Positions 22,780 through 33,310 of a stretch of 64,000 bases of DNA are shown here, piece by piece. How positions within the stretch are numbered: position 1 is the stretch's first letter; the number at the start of each line of letters is the position of its first letter. The position numbers and the translations under genes are program-made. The notes beneath the pieces are model-generated. The model had not been told where the DNA came from and did not search any database. It saw nothing but the letters and a program-made list of their open reading frames with translations. The stretch is from Amphiura filiformis (lineage: Eukaryota; Echinodermata; Ophiuroidea; Amphilepidida; Amphiuridae): positions 60,515,991-60,579,990 of the forward strand of contig NC_092636.1 of the NCBI RefSeq assembly GCF_039555335.1, written 5' to 3'.

Positions 22780-23312
22780 TTATCTGTTATCCCGATCAGT
22801 TGCCCGATTCCATTTGGAAAGAGATGGAGAAAAGTTTAAGGTTGTGTTGCGACCGACGAATTGTACATATTTCCATTTTGTTTGACAAAACAAAGTGAAT
22901 TTTTTACTCACTACAATATTTTGTCCTTGACATCGGAGGGCTTCATCAGGTACGACTGATATGGTCATCTGATCTACTTTAAAAACGGATCGTAAACGTG
23001 GTTTAATAAATATTCCTTATTCCTAAAATCCCGAATTTCTCAAGACCTTTTGTTATGCTCCCGGCCAAGGATCTTGATTCGTCCCAGTTTATCACACGAT
23101 TTTTCCCGGCGACGTGATCTGAAATTGCTGTTTTTTGTCTGTTCTACGTATACTTTATTGCAAAAAAAGATAATCGTGATCAAGAAAAAACCAGCAACTG
23201 CATCTATGAAATTGAATGCCAGAACTGTGATCTGTCATACGTCGGTGAAACTTTGCGATTGTTTGGGACCAGACTAGTTGAACACCAAGCTGAAGTGAAA
23301 AAGGCAAGTGAA
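22780..23312. mobile_element. Penelope-like element remains with GIY-YIG end and terminal-repeat piece
   Basis: On plus, 23188-23312 encodes a fragment with CIYEIECQNC, YVGET and GTRLVEHQ, the core of the GIY-YIG nuclease domain that ends Penelope-like polyproteins. Upstream, on minus, 22780-22968 resembles the terminal repeat of these elements and carries a CTGATGA core (see findings). The copy is broken and joined directly to a LINE at about 23315. Confidence 0.55.
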
Positions 23313-23811
23313 AAAGTACGGAAGAAGCAGGAATGGCCCAAAGACTGGTGCAGAGCGGTATTTGTTCCACTCCACAAGAAGGGTAACTTAAAAGAGTGTT
23401 CCAACCATCGCACCATCAGCTTGATATGTCTGCTAAAGATCATCATCAGAAGGCTGAAGCTAAAACTAGACCAGGAGATTTCTCAGTGGCAGACTGGCTT
23501 TCGAGAAGGAAGAGGGACTAGAAACCAGATCGTAAACATCAGGACTATAATTGAGAAGTGTAAAGATCACAGACTACCACTTTATATGTACTTCATTGAC
23601 TACAGTAAGGCCTTTGACTGTGTCAGCCATCCCCAATTGTGGAAGACAATAAGAAGGATGGGATTCCCTGGTCACATTATTGATCTTATTAGTCAACTAT
23701 ATGAGGACCAGGAATCTGCAGTCAGGACGAGTAATGGAGATACGGCATGGTTTAAGATTGGAAGAGGGCTGAGACAGGGCTGCATATTGTCAGCAAACCT
23801 GTTTAACATTT

Positions 23812-24429
23812 GAATACATGAATACAAAAGCCACCTAAGTCCATGCGAAGTTATTTTGAGAGAAAAACCCGTGTATCATTTTAATTCCTTCAGTTAGATT
23901 TACCTGGTAAATATGGTAAGTTTTACGTGCAAATGAGTGGATTAACCTGTATTAGGTATGACGATTAGCATTTCAGGGACTTCGTGGGGTTCATTTTAAA
24001 TTTTGGACTTAAGTGGTTTTTGAATCATATACAAAGACAACAATGTTAGAATGAGATTACCACTAGTAAGATAATACAAAATAAAGCACACAGGTATGTA
24101 TAATGTTGATAAGCATTCTGCCATGTAATATAAACCACACACTTTCCTTTATTAAACCCATTTTTGTTCAAAAGTCATTCTCTAGCAATGAATGTGTTAC
24201 AAGTGGACTTTTATACATACTGGATTTCAATCAATGTGTCACAAGACTCAAATCATGGAATTGGGTGATTCTTTCATACATGCTATTTTTCACATGCCCA
24301 ATAGACACAGAGAATGAATTTGAGTTGTTCTTTCATGCACATGACAGGCCTATGTATAGCAACAATTTCCCATGCTTAACTCAATTTGGCCAAAGTATGG
24401 ACTTAGGTGGCTTTTGTATTCATATATTC
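23812..24429. mobile_element. 618-bp TIR element, copy 1 (in the LINE)
   Basis: Ends are GAATACATGAATAC and near-complement; about 35 bp of each end are mirrored, including GCCACCTAAGTCCAT. ATTT flanks it on both sides. It is about 90 percent identical to 29548-30170. The surrounding LINE frame resumes at once after it. No transposase; superfamily not assigned. Confidence 0.8.
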
Positions 24430-24786
24430 ATTTATTAAGAGGACATCATGAGAGAAGCGTTAGACGGGTTTACTGGTGGAGTCAAATTTGGCGGTAGCAG
24501 TGTCACAAATCTACGCTATGCTGATGATACCACCCTAATATGCAGCAGTAGAGGGGATCTGTTGGCCATTCTGAAATGCATCAAGGAAGCCAGTGAGGAG
24601 AAAGGCCTTCTTCTAAATGCCAAGAAGACTAAAGTAATGGTTATTGATAGAAATGGAACTGGAGAGGACTTTTTGATAGATGGTCAAAAGATCGAGGAGG
24701 TTAAACAATTTGAATACCTGGGTTCAATGATAGACAACAAAGGTGATAGCACATCTGAGATTTACAAAAGAAGCTATGTCAAGGAC

Positions 24787-25121
24787 CAGTGGCGTAGCTG
24801 CAGGGGGGGCAGGGGGGGGCAATTGCCCCCCCTGGCAAAATTTGCCTATTTGGGCCCCCGCCCCTAGTGCAAGGAAAAAGAGGAAAAACGAGGGAGAAAG
24901 AGGAAAAAAGAGAGGAGAGAGAGAGAGGGAGAAGAGGGGCAGAGAGATGGTGAATCCATACGATATGCAATACCATATGATTATTATCAATAAGCCTGGC
25001 AAAATTGTCTATTTGGGCCCCGCCCCTCTCCCCCCAAGTGCAGGGAAATTTGGTGGATTTGGGCCCCCGCCCCATACAGGCTTGCCCCCCCCCCCTGGAA
25101 AAAATCCCAGCTACGCCGCTG
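24787..25121. mobile_element. 335-bp hAT-like MITE in the LINE
   Basis: Starts CAGTGGCGTAGC and ends CTACGCCGCTG. Flanks are TCAAGGAC and GCAAGGAC, an 8-bp target duplication with one change. The interior has mirrored GGGGGGCAATTGCCCCCC and GGCAAAATTTGCC blocks and a purine-rich middle. Non-coding. Confidence 0.8.
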
Positions 25122-25640
25122 GCAAGGACAACAAAGATCTGGAAGAGTCACGGTTTATCAATCAATCTCAAGGTACGGTAACGGTTACTTCGTGCAACAG
25201 TCTTCTCAATTGATACATACGGGTGCGAATCCTGGGCAATGACAAAGAATGACCGGAAGAAGATAGATGCATTTGAGATGTGGTGCTATAGGAGGCTGTT
25301 GGGAGTATCTTGGAAATACAAGAAGACAAATATCTGGGTCCTGGATAAGATTGGCACAGACTTAAACACCAAAAAGTCCATCATTGAGAGGAAATTGCGC
25401 TACGTTGGCCACAATGTAAGAAAGGATGGTGGAGTTGAGAAGCAGATTCTTCAGGGAGCCGTGGAAGGTCATCGTGGAGGGGGACGTCCATCAACATCTT
25501 GGACAAAATTAATGATGTGAAGAACGTTTCATCACACGGATTGTATGGTGCAACACGTTTGGCTTTTGATACAGGTAGATGGCGTACTCTTATGAAGACC
25601 ACACCAGCAGTGTACACGCGCTCAAACCTAGTGAATCTAC

Positions 25641-26103
25641 GGTATTCAACGAAGGATTAATTGTGGCAGAGCGTATCTTCATAGTTTTTAAATCTCATAA
25701 TATCTACACCGCCATGGAACCCCATTGTATTTGGCGTAATCTACTGGTAGCTCTACGGGACCACCCATGATAAATTACGTTCATATTTGAGATTTCTTAT
25801 GTTAAGGGGAGTAATATGACACCAGTTTTGATGAAATCGAACCGTAGAAAAAATTGCGATTGCCTTTTTTTATTCCCTGTGATAAGAGGAACAATTTGAG
25901 ATACACTACAACATGATAGGACTCTTTTTAAGTTTTGGCCTCACTCTGATCTTCGACCCCTCGTGGGAACTACAGGGGGGGCAGAGAAAAAAATGTAACC
26001 AATCAAATGTGTATCCTTTCAGGTTTAAGGATGCCAAAAAACATTGGTTCCACTAATGTAGCAAAAGAAAATACCAAACCCATAGCGCCCTATACTATAC
26101 TAA
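25641..26103. other. No gene; probable LINE 3' flank
   Basis: AT-rich sequence after the LINE C-terminus. It may include its 3' untranslated region, but no tail or target duplication was found. Confidence 0.4.
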
Positions 26104-26229
26104 TACATCGGGGAGACATGCAGAAAGTTCGGTAAACTATTGGAGGAACACAAAATTGAGGCAGAAACAATTGGTGACAATATAACAACCAGAGCTAGAA
26201 CTAGAGCAGAAAGGCATACCAATCAGTAA
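26104..26229 (+). mobile_element. Penelope-like GIY-YIG fragment
   Basis: A forward reading of YIGETCRKFGKLLEEHKIEA matches the YIGET...EH block of GIY-YIG domains seen at 23188 and 58241. Only about 40 residues are left; broken. Confidence 0.5.
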
Positions 26230-26324
26230 TCCACCAATCTACCGTTACAGATCATTGGTAGACAAGACAACAATCAGGTCATCAGTTCTTCAATAATTAA
26301 AAGCACCCCCCCCACAACAGCAAA

Positions 26325-26526
26325 ATACTGTATGGAGACCTGTGGTGGGAAACAGGAACCGGGGAAGACAATGCAAGCGATGGAGATATGAGATATTGGG
26401 GAACAGTTAATTGGTTCAGCAAGGCTAGAGATAGCGCTACCTGGCGGAGGAATGCTGAGACTTTCGTCCAGCAGTGGACCAACAATGGCTGATGATGATG
26501 ACGATGATGATGAAGAAGACCACAAG
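26325..26526 (+). pseudogene. 3' tail of a second LINE with (GAT)n end
   Basis: Reading forward, GNRNRGRQCKRWR, then after a frame change RDSATWRRNAETFVQQWTNN and a stop, matches the last residues of jockey/RTE-like ORF2 proteins (RGRPxxRW ... WRxLGExFVQQW). It ends in a GATGATGACGATGAT tract, the kind of tail such LINEs carry. Different from the LINE at 23316, which has its own C-terminus. Confidence 0.55.
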
Positions 26527-27183
26527 TAAGTGGCAATCCTGTGTTTTAAGAAACTTAAATTAAAAAACAGCTATTAAAGAAAAAAAAACAGTTCTATTCA
26601 GATTGTCAAAAACATGACTCAAGTTATATTGCAATTTTGGGCAGCCCAAGAGGGAGGGGGAAGGGGGAAGCAATTTTTGTCACGCCATTTGAAAATGTTA
26701 CCGGGGGTATCTGTTGTCTGTTCTGCTACTGATGTGCCCTGCCCAATTTCATATCCTGTGTTTGGCTGTTTCCAAGATGTCTTGAGTCTTTGTTTTGTTC
26801 TCTAACCCATTAGTTTTGTAGATGATCCCTTACATGTTTCTTTCCATGTGCATTAATTAATTTGTGATATATTAAGTTTTAGTATTTCTCACATAAAGAG
26901 GATTGGGAATCTTATATGAAGAAAAACACAGGGATGGTATTTGTTTATCAAATAATTAATAGTTGCCAGGATTACCACTTTTTGTAACTGTTTGTAACTG
27001 TTGCTTGGTATTTCAACACGGTAGCATTCAAGTTCCCTTTTTAAAATATCTACGTTTGATCATTTTTCTGTCATCTTTACTCTATACAAATGAAATTTTA
27101 CAATAGTAAAAATCCGTGTTAGAACAAAATCATATTTTGATATAAAAAGAATTAACTGAGGGATCATAGATATATCTATATAT
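26527..27183. other. No gene seen
   Basis: AT-rich sequence with a purine tract near 26648-26670. Only short chance frames. Confidence 0.45.
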
Positions 27184-27444
27184 GTGATGCGATCAAGCAA
27201 AATCAGTCGGAACTCGGAAATATTGAATTTCCAGTTTCTTATAGGATAGTAAAAAGCATTTAAAAAGCTGCATTTTGAAGAAACCCCATTGAAATTTAAT
27301 ATTCAGCTAGTTCCAAAGATAGGAGCAATTACAGAGTTTCCATTTCTAAAACAACAGGAAACAAAAGGAAATATTTACTTTTCTTTGGCTATATCTCAAA
27401 ATCAATATTTCTGAGTTCCGACTGATTTTGCTTGATCGCATCAC
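27184..27444. mobile_element. 261-bp TIR element starting GTGATGCGATCAAGC
   Basis: About 40 bp at each end are mirrored (GTGATGCGATCAAGC, AAAATCAGTCGGAACTC). It is an inverted, uninterrupted relative of the 1.45 kb element at 50458-51907: its left side matches that copy's right end and the reverse. Non-coding. Confidence 0.8.
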
Positions 27445-27596
27445 ATTATGTCTTGACTTTTTTGCAGTCTTTGGAACTAGCCCAAAACTTCCTAGAAATA
27501 GGGCAATCCACAAGGATTTCAGTCAAACACAACATAATGGTCAAACACCATTAACCCCAACTCCCTCACTGCTTTTTACCTAAGTGAATTGAACGA

Positions 27597-27745
27597 AGGA
27601 AGGAAGGAAGGAAGGAAGGAAGGAAGGAAGATGAAGAGAAAAGTTCTTATCCCCGCTCGAGAATTGATCCACAGACCTCTCGGTGCCAACCAGTAGAACG
27701 GGCATAGCAAGCCACGCGTGTGACCGTGGCCTGGTTTGGTATGAT
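27597..27745 (-). repeat. Degenerate tRNA-derived SINE with (AAGG)n tail
   Basis: Read on minus, CGTGGCTTGCTATGCCCG resembles an A box region, and GAGGTCTGTGGATCAATTCT resembles a tRNA T-arm with B box. A tetranucleotide array (27597-27630) lies at its 3' end, as in many SINE tails. Box matches are imperfect. Confidence 0.45.
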
Positions 27746-28400
27746 TCCCCAATCAGATCACGTACGATGCATGGTCTTGCAGTCGTTTTGTGCTATATGG
27801 TTGTGTAAATTATAGTAGCGCTAGGGTTAAGTTGCCATTTGAAGTAACCCTCAATCTATAGGTAGCTGTTGTTCACGATAAAAAAATATACGTTGAAAAA
27901 TTTTGAAATCTTGCTTTGTCTAGACTAACTGTGTTTCGACAAACTTCGGCAAGTTTCGGATTGGTACTGGGTAAAGATATTTCATGAACAGGAAATATTT
28001 AACCATGCCAGCAGTGACGTCATTCGGAGGAACAGGATTGTATGCACCCCAGTCAAAAAATCCTGCGCATGCCACTGCACTGCATGCCAGGCATAAAACG
28101 TGACCAGGAACGTGACTTTTGAATAGAAAAAATTGTGACATGCATTTTGTGGGTTTTTTTTATCAGTCCTTTGTGTATATGAGTTCAAGTTAGGCATAGA
28201 GTGTGACATGGCGCAGTTTGTGCAATAGTGCATGATAGTAAATGCAGAAGGCCTAATGCGTTGCTCAGATCAGCTCTCATCCCGTGTTTTTCATTTTTTA
28301 GTTCAGCTGAGATCTTTCTATCAATATTTTACGGATCCTTCTACACCGGCGCCGATTTCAGATTGTCTACAATACTTGCTAAAATATCTACATTATAACA
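27746..28400 (+). promoter_or_regulatory. Upstream region of receptor 1, shared with receptor 3
   Basis: Sequence from about 27910 (CTAACTGTGTTTCG...GGTACTGGGTAAAGATATTT) to the start codon aligns with about 59220-59589 before receptor 3; AGTTCAAGTTAG and GACATGGCGCAGTTTG-like blocks are kept. Part also aligns before receptor 2 (GCGCCGATTTCAGATTGTC against CGCCCATTTCAGATTGTC). No TATA box assigned. This is the likely promoter plus 5' leader. Confidence 0.5.
28012..28082. mobile_element. 71-bp hAT-like insertion with CRE-like TGACGTCA
   Basis: Starts CAGTGACGTCATT and ends GCCACTGCACTG, and is flanked by CATGCCAG at 28004-28011 and 28083-28090, an exact 8-bp duplication. The aligned receptor 3 sequence (CTTGGCAAGCATAAAACG) lacks the insertion. 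TGACGTCA lies at 28015-28022. Confidence 0.75.
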
Positions 28401-29531
28401 ATGGATTATTTCAACCTCAACGAGGACATCGACAGGAATAAAACTGTTCCGGGGACAACAATTCCCAATTTATATTTGGTACCAGTACCATGGGATTGGC
28501 GACTAGTTGTCCAACTCATTCTTGCTATCGTCGGCATCATAGGAAACTCCGTTGTAATACATGTGTATCTCCATACCCGCACACTGACGACGAGCGCTAC
28601 GAATAGATTCATCGCAGCTTTAGCAGTTGCCGATGTCATTACATCAATATGCATTATACCGATTCCAACGCTGCCCTACGTTCCTGACAATTTCGGAGGT
28701 CACTTCTACTGCAAAGTGGTACATTCATCGTTTCTGCTGTGGATATCCATTGTTGCATCAATTTTAAGCCTTACTGTTCTTGCAGTAGAGCGTTTTGTTG
28801 CCATATCCCGACCGATGCGATACAAAAGGCTCTTTTCGGTAAGAATGACAAGATTCATCATCATAATGATCTGGATGCTCGCTTTCGCCTTTAATACTTA
28901 TATACTTTACACTACTCATCTTGATAACGTTACTGGTACCTGCTATGTCGATTATGGGAGTTTGGGATTTCAAATGTTTATTGGAGTGTCGGGTTTCCTT
29001 ATGAAGTACCTTGTACCTGTTACGTTGATGCTTGTAGCAAACATTCGATCCATCCAACATTTGAACGCACGAGCACAGGTATTTACCAAGAAGTCCAATC
29101 AAAAGAGCGCAAATAATCTTGTCTTACTTCAAGCTCGACAACGTATCATCTATATATTACTAGCTGTGATAATCTGTTTTATCATCTGTTGGTCTCCGGA
29201 TCAATTTGCTTTTCTTTTCTTCAATCTCGGCGTAGTTCCATTTGAATATCTGTACGGCAATACATACAGAGCATTCGTCGTGTTAGCTTTTACAAATTCT
29301 TGTATCAACCCTGTTCTGTACGCCCTGACCAATAATAACTTCAGACGAGCTATCAAACAACATTTGTTCTGCTACTCGATAAGCGACGGCGAGCCAGTAA
29401 ATACTCTCTTTGATACGCTGCTTGATACTGAAGAACCTTCCAGCACAAATTTATCCCGAATCCGAAGCATTGTTCGATCGCTTTCAGTGTCCAAGAAACA
29501 CCATGATAAGACTGTTGCAAACAACATTTGA
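28401..29531 (+). CDS. Class A (rhodopsin family) G protein-coupled receptor 1
   Basis: A single-exon gene of 376 residues, full length for a peptide-type class A receptor. Seven membrane segments are visible. TM1 has GIIGNSVV (Asn49), TM2 LAVAD (Asp78), TM3 ends ERF at 130-132 in place of DRY, TM6 has CWSPDQ (263-268) and TM7 NPVLY (303-307). Cys104 and Cys181 can form the usual loop disulfide. NKT at 13 and NVT at 176 are glycosylation sequons. The Ser/Arg-rich tail (RSIVRSLSVSKKHHDK) offers phosphorylation sites. The ligand is unknown; overall style is nearest to neuropeptide receptors. Paralogues lie at 34996 and 59590. Start chosen because the copies share MD(Y/S)xNxNED. Confidence 0.9.
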   Translation: MDYFNLNEDIDRNKTVPGTTIPNLYLVPVPWDWRLVVQLILAIVGIIGNSVVIHVYLHTRTLTTSATNRFIAALAVADVITSICIIPIPTLPYVPDNFGGHFYCKVVHSSFLLWISIVASILSLTVLAVERFVAISRPMRYKRLFSVRMTRFIIIMIWMLAFAFNTYILYTTHLDNVTGTCYVDYGSLGFQMFIGVSGFLMKYLVPVTLMLVANIRSIQHLNARAQVFTKKSNQKSANNLVLLQARQRIIYILLAVIICFIICWSPDQFAFLFFNLGVVPFEYLYGNTYRAFVVLAFTNSCINPVLYALTNNNFRRAIKQHLFCYSISDGEPVNTLFDTLLDTEEPSSTNLSRIRSIVRSLSVSKKHHDKTVANNI

Positions 29532-29547
29532 ACACGTTATTATAATT

Positions 29548-30170
29548 GAATACATGAATACAAAACCCACCCAAGTCCATGGGAAGTGATTTTGAGAGAA
29601 AAGCCTGTGTATCATTTTAATTCCTTAAGTTAGATTTACCTGGTCAATATGGTAAGGTATACGTGCAAATGAGTGGATTAAACTGTATAAAGTATGACGA
29701 TTAGCATTTCGGGGACTTTGTAGGGTTCATTTTAAATTTTGGACTTGGGTGGTTTTTTGAATCATATACAAAGACAACAACGTTGGAATGAGATTACCAC
29801 TAGTAAGATAATACAAAATAAAGCACACAGGTATGTATAATGTTGATAAACATTCTGCCATGTAATATAAACCACACACGTTCCTTTATTAAACCCATTT
29901 TTTTTCAAAAGTCACTCTCCAGCAATGAATGTGTTACAAGTGGACTTTTATACATACTGGATTTCAATCAATGTGTTACAAGACTCAAATCACGGAATTA
30001 GGTGATTCTTTCATATATATATGCTATTTCTCACATGCTCAATAAACACAGATGATGAATTTGAGTTGTTCTTTCATACATATGACAGGCCTATGTATAG
30101 CAACACTTTCTCATGCTTAACTCAATTTGGCCAACGAATGGACTTGGGTGGCTTTTGTATTCATATATTC
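29548..30170. mobile_element. 623-bp TIR element, copy 2, in the 3' flank of receptor 1
   Basis: Same family as 23812-24429, flanked by AATT on both sides. It begins 17 bp after the stop codon. Receptor 3 lacks it: there GAACACGATCAAATT runs straight on to CAAGAGGACAG. It carries AATAAA at 29817-29822. Non-coding. Confidence 0.85.
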
Positions 30171-30530
30171 AATTGCATACCCAAGAGGACAAAACATTAA
30201 TCAGTGTTATAAATTTGAAGAACTCGTATTTTTTAGTAGAGGGAGATACCTAATGTTTTGTGACCAAATCTTTGAAAGTGTTTTTGGCATGCCTGAAGGT
30301 TACTGAACAAATTTGGCGTTGGCTGCCCTCTTCAAAGTGTCAGGCATTTTTGATAGGGGTCAATTAAGGTCAAATAGGGGTTTAAATTATTTTTAAAAGT
30401 ATACCAAATTACTCGCCTGGTCACAAAAAATCCAAAAAGGTTTGCCCTATCTTCGACTTTTGGATACGGAGCTATATGGTCAGAAACGTGATAAATGTCA
30501 ACGCACTTTCGACTTAGTGCATTTTTACTA
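30171..30530. other. Receptor 1 downstream flank, no gene
   Basis: Starts with sequence aligned to the receptor 3 flank (CAAGAGGAC ... ATCAGTGTTATA) and then diverges. No coding region recognised. Confidence 0.5.
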
Positions 30531-30847
30531 AAATAAATGTAGATATTTATATAGCGCGTTATGCCGTAAACAGCCTCAAAGCGCTTTACATTTATTCCGC
30601 CGTCATTAGAATATGTCGGAACCGCCGGGACGTTTGCAGCCTACAAGTGGCGCAAGGTCCATCAGTACAACGACTGTGACTACCCCTAACAGCTTCCCAT
30701 TGCACCTGAGTGGGGTGAAGCAAGCGAGGCAAAGCGCCTTGCCCAAGGGCGCATCACGGTGGTGGGACGGGGAATCGAACCCACGCACGTCGAGCAAGCT
30801 CTCGGATTATGAGTCCAAGGCTGTAACCACTGAGCCACCGTGCCCTC
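30531..30847 (-). repeat. tRNA-derived SINE
   Basis: On minus it starts GGCACGGTGGCTCAGTGG (A box) and has GGGTTCGATTCCCCG (B box), with an intact tRNA-like arm order. A middle block GCCCTTGGGCAAGGCGC resembles the Deu-type central domain, and the tail contains AAGCGCTTTG and a TATAAATATC-like end. It is a retroposed RNA pol III element, not a tRNA gene: it has no cloverleaf acceptor pairing and is 300 bp long. Relatives lie at 32255, 50820 and 62155. Confidence 0.8.
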
Positions 30848-30869
30848 TGGTTAAGGGTTGCATTCTGAA

Positions 30870-31075
30870 TAAAATATGTATTATATCGCCAATTTCAAAA
30901 ATGAAAATTATTTGATATCAGAAGGACATTCTTCGTATTCAGAATGCAATTCGATATGTCTGATATGCTCTAATATCCCACAAAAATATTGTCGAAACGC
31001 TCATTCCAGAGCCCTTAAGATTGTCCAATTTCAACGATTTTGGTGTCTAGATATGCTTTGTTTTCTGACATGACA
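30870..31075. repeat. Dispersed repeat with GATATCAGAAGGACATTCTT
   Basis: About 70 bp around 30885-30955 recurs at 44700-44765. Both are AT-rich and non-coding. Ends not resolved. Confidence 0.5.
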
Positions 31076-31186
31076 AATTCAACGGAACAACTTTAAAACA
31101 TCCAAATGGTTGCCTTGTATTTATGTAAGGCATTTGATTTGTATACAAAGTTTAAAGGGGAAATATCCCGGAGAAATATACAGCAA

Positions 31187-31266
31187 ATAGAATAGAATAG
31201 AATAGAATAGAATAGAATAGAATAGAATAGAATAGAATAGAATAGAATAGAATAGAATAGAATAGA
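31187..31266. repeat. (GAATA)n microsatellite
   Basis: About fifteen pentamers of AATAG. Related arrays lie at 31537-31700 and 61915-61990, the last at the matching place in the receptor 3 flank. Confidence 0.95.
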
Positions 31267-31269
31267 AAA

Positions 31270-33310
31270 AACATAAAGTACACTAGTTTTTAAAACAGTG
31301 GATATTTACCTTTTTCATATATATCAATACTAAAGTGCTGTCGCAATACACTAAAGTGCCGTCGCAATACACTCGTTTACAGTAAGATTTTCACTCGCAA
31401 TACAATTCATATTACTTCTGAAGCACAAGTTGATTTTCACCTTTTGATTTATGTAAATAGTTATGTGCGTCATTTGATTTGCATAAAAAGTGAAGTAGAT
31501 GAGAAAATATGCTTATAGTGGAAATATGCAACAGACTGGAATAGAATAGAATAGAATAGAATAGAATAGAATAGAATAGAATAGATTACAATAGAATAGA
31601 ATAAAATAGAATAAAATAGAATAGAATAAAATATAAATAAACAAAATAGAATAAAAAGTTTAGAATAGAATAGAATAGAATAGAATAAAATAGAATAGAA
31701 AACAACAGAATATAATTACATTCCGAACACACTAGTTCATATGACTTCTTAAATAATTAATACTTAACTTTTTTTTATATATGTATAAATATCTAAGTGG
31801 CGTGTAAAAGATAACAACGATAGATATCATCCCAGTGAAGTGAAATGCAGTGTTTGAAGAAAATATGTTTTACGTTCCAGCTACGGTTATACCTCGTGAC
31901 GTCACGCTGGAGGAAATATGTTTATAGGGGAAATATTCCATTCACTGTGAGGTGAGATTTGTGTGTGTAAATGCAATGGAGAAATAAACATGCAATTAAT
32001 AACCATGGATTTGCTAAGAATTGAACAGGGCACCTATCTCATCAAACCACTCTAATATCTCTTTGAAAGTGATAGAGGTGTCCTTGACGTTGGAACAGAT
32101 AAATAATAGCCGCCGTTTTCAAAAGATATAAATCAGTGCAGTACGTTGAGACTAATCGGAATTTATAACCAATTTGTGTTTTCGATATGACCAAAAGTCT
32201 TACCGCCGATGGGGACCAATAAATAAAAATTTAAAAAATAAATAAATAAAATAAATGTTGGTATTTATACAGCGCCCTTCAACAGTGCACATGTACCAAA
32301 GCGCTTTACATTTATTTCGCTGTCGTTAGAATGTGTCAACTGCCATACAATGCTCAAAGCATGCTCGTCCCTTTGGGCGGCGCTCAATGGCAAATATTCA
32401 TAACAGCTACCCATTTCACCCCTGGGTAGAGAGAGGCAAGTAAGGTGAGAGCACAACACGATGGCACCGCAACTCGCAATCCACCTATTACAAGGCAGAG
32501 CCCGTACCGCTGAGCCAACGTGCCCACAAGGAATAACATTTTTATTCGACTGCTTTTATATTTTTTGCCCAAACGATAGTCACAATCCCTGAATCACCCA
32601 TTAATTACATCACACAATATCATTTTGAATATTTGCATGCTATAAATTTGAAAACATCTTGCACATAGCTACGATCTTCTTGTGTTTCATGTTTTTATTA
32701 TTCCTAAAAAGAATTTGTACATTATCATCAATTTTGATTTCAATGACGTCAAAAATATTCTGCAAATATTCTATTACAACATATTTTTGATTAACACGGA
32801 TATTTTCACTGGTTACATTGGTAATCTAATAAACTAGAATAGCGTTCATTGTATTTTCACCATAATGCTCAATTGACCCGTGTTAGGTATAACTACCACT
32901 TTTCAATTTTCTATAATTCCAGTTTCCATACCAACAAAAACAGGGGGTCCTACTGTTGTTTCCCTAAAAATAGATGGGGTCATAAAATTATCAAGGGCAT
33001 GTAACTGTCAAAATTGTCGCTTGCCACACGTGCATTCTTTGCACTAACAATCACAAATTTCACTCACTATACGCATTGTTTTTATTGACCTTAATAATTT
33101 GTTTTAAGTTTGTGTGCGCTAGGGGGATCATAAAAACATTCAACCTCCGATAGGGGGCCATTATAAAATTGACTACGGTCACCGACATATTCATCAGAAA
33201 ATGGCATACCCTAATACAATAGAGCAATTTCAGTCGTGTTTTGTAAACTGTATAAAATGAAATGAGAATTCATATGAAATAAAATAAAATACTAGAGTAT
33301 TATTACAATT
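31270..33310 (+). repeat. Segmental duplicate of 61440-63160 (receptor 1 downstream block)
   Basis: Long stretches match the DNA downstream of receptor 3: the ACTCGCAATACACTCG and AAGTTGATTTTCACC blocks, the AATAG arrays, the SINE, and CCTAAAAATAGATGGGGTC up to CTAGAGTA. Together with the receptors this shows that gene and flank were copied as one unit. No gene inside. A second AATAG array is at 31537-31700. Confidence 0.8.
32255..32527 (-). repeat. tRNA-derived SINE, older copy
   Basis: On minus: GCACGTTGGCTCAGCGG as A box, a degraded B box, a block with CCTACCCAGGGGTG-like sequence, then AAGCGCTTTGGTACATG and an AT-rich tail. The aligned copy at 62155-62418 has lost its head. Confidence 0.7.

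Larger units (their letters stand above)
23316..25640 (+). mobile_element. 5'-truncated LINE, RTE-like, interrupted by two MITEs
   Basis: Pieces at 23316-23811, 24434-24786 and 25130-25640 form one element. RT motifs in order: NHRTISLI, FREGRGTRNQI, YFIDYSKAFDCV, GLRQGCILSANLFNI, LRYADDTTLI, then FEYLGSMIDNKG, FEMWCYRRLLGVSWK, GHRGGGRPSTSW and GRWRTLMKTTPAVYTRS at the C-terminus. The tail motifs resemble RTE/BovB-type proteins. It is interrupted at the codons following NLFNI by a 618-bp MITE and after KRSYVK by a 335-bp hAT-like MITE. The N-terminal endonuclease is absent. Further indels lie near 25125-25230. Clade is a judgement from motif style. Confidence 0.75.

Noticed and set aside
30760-30847. 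Possible tRNA gene
   Set aside because: A and B boxes are present, but this is the head of a 300-bp SINE with relatives in the window; no acceptor-stem pairing.
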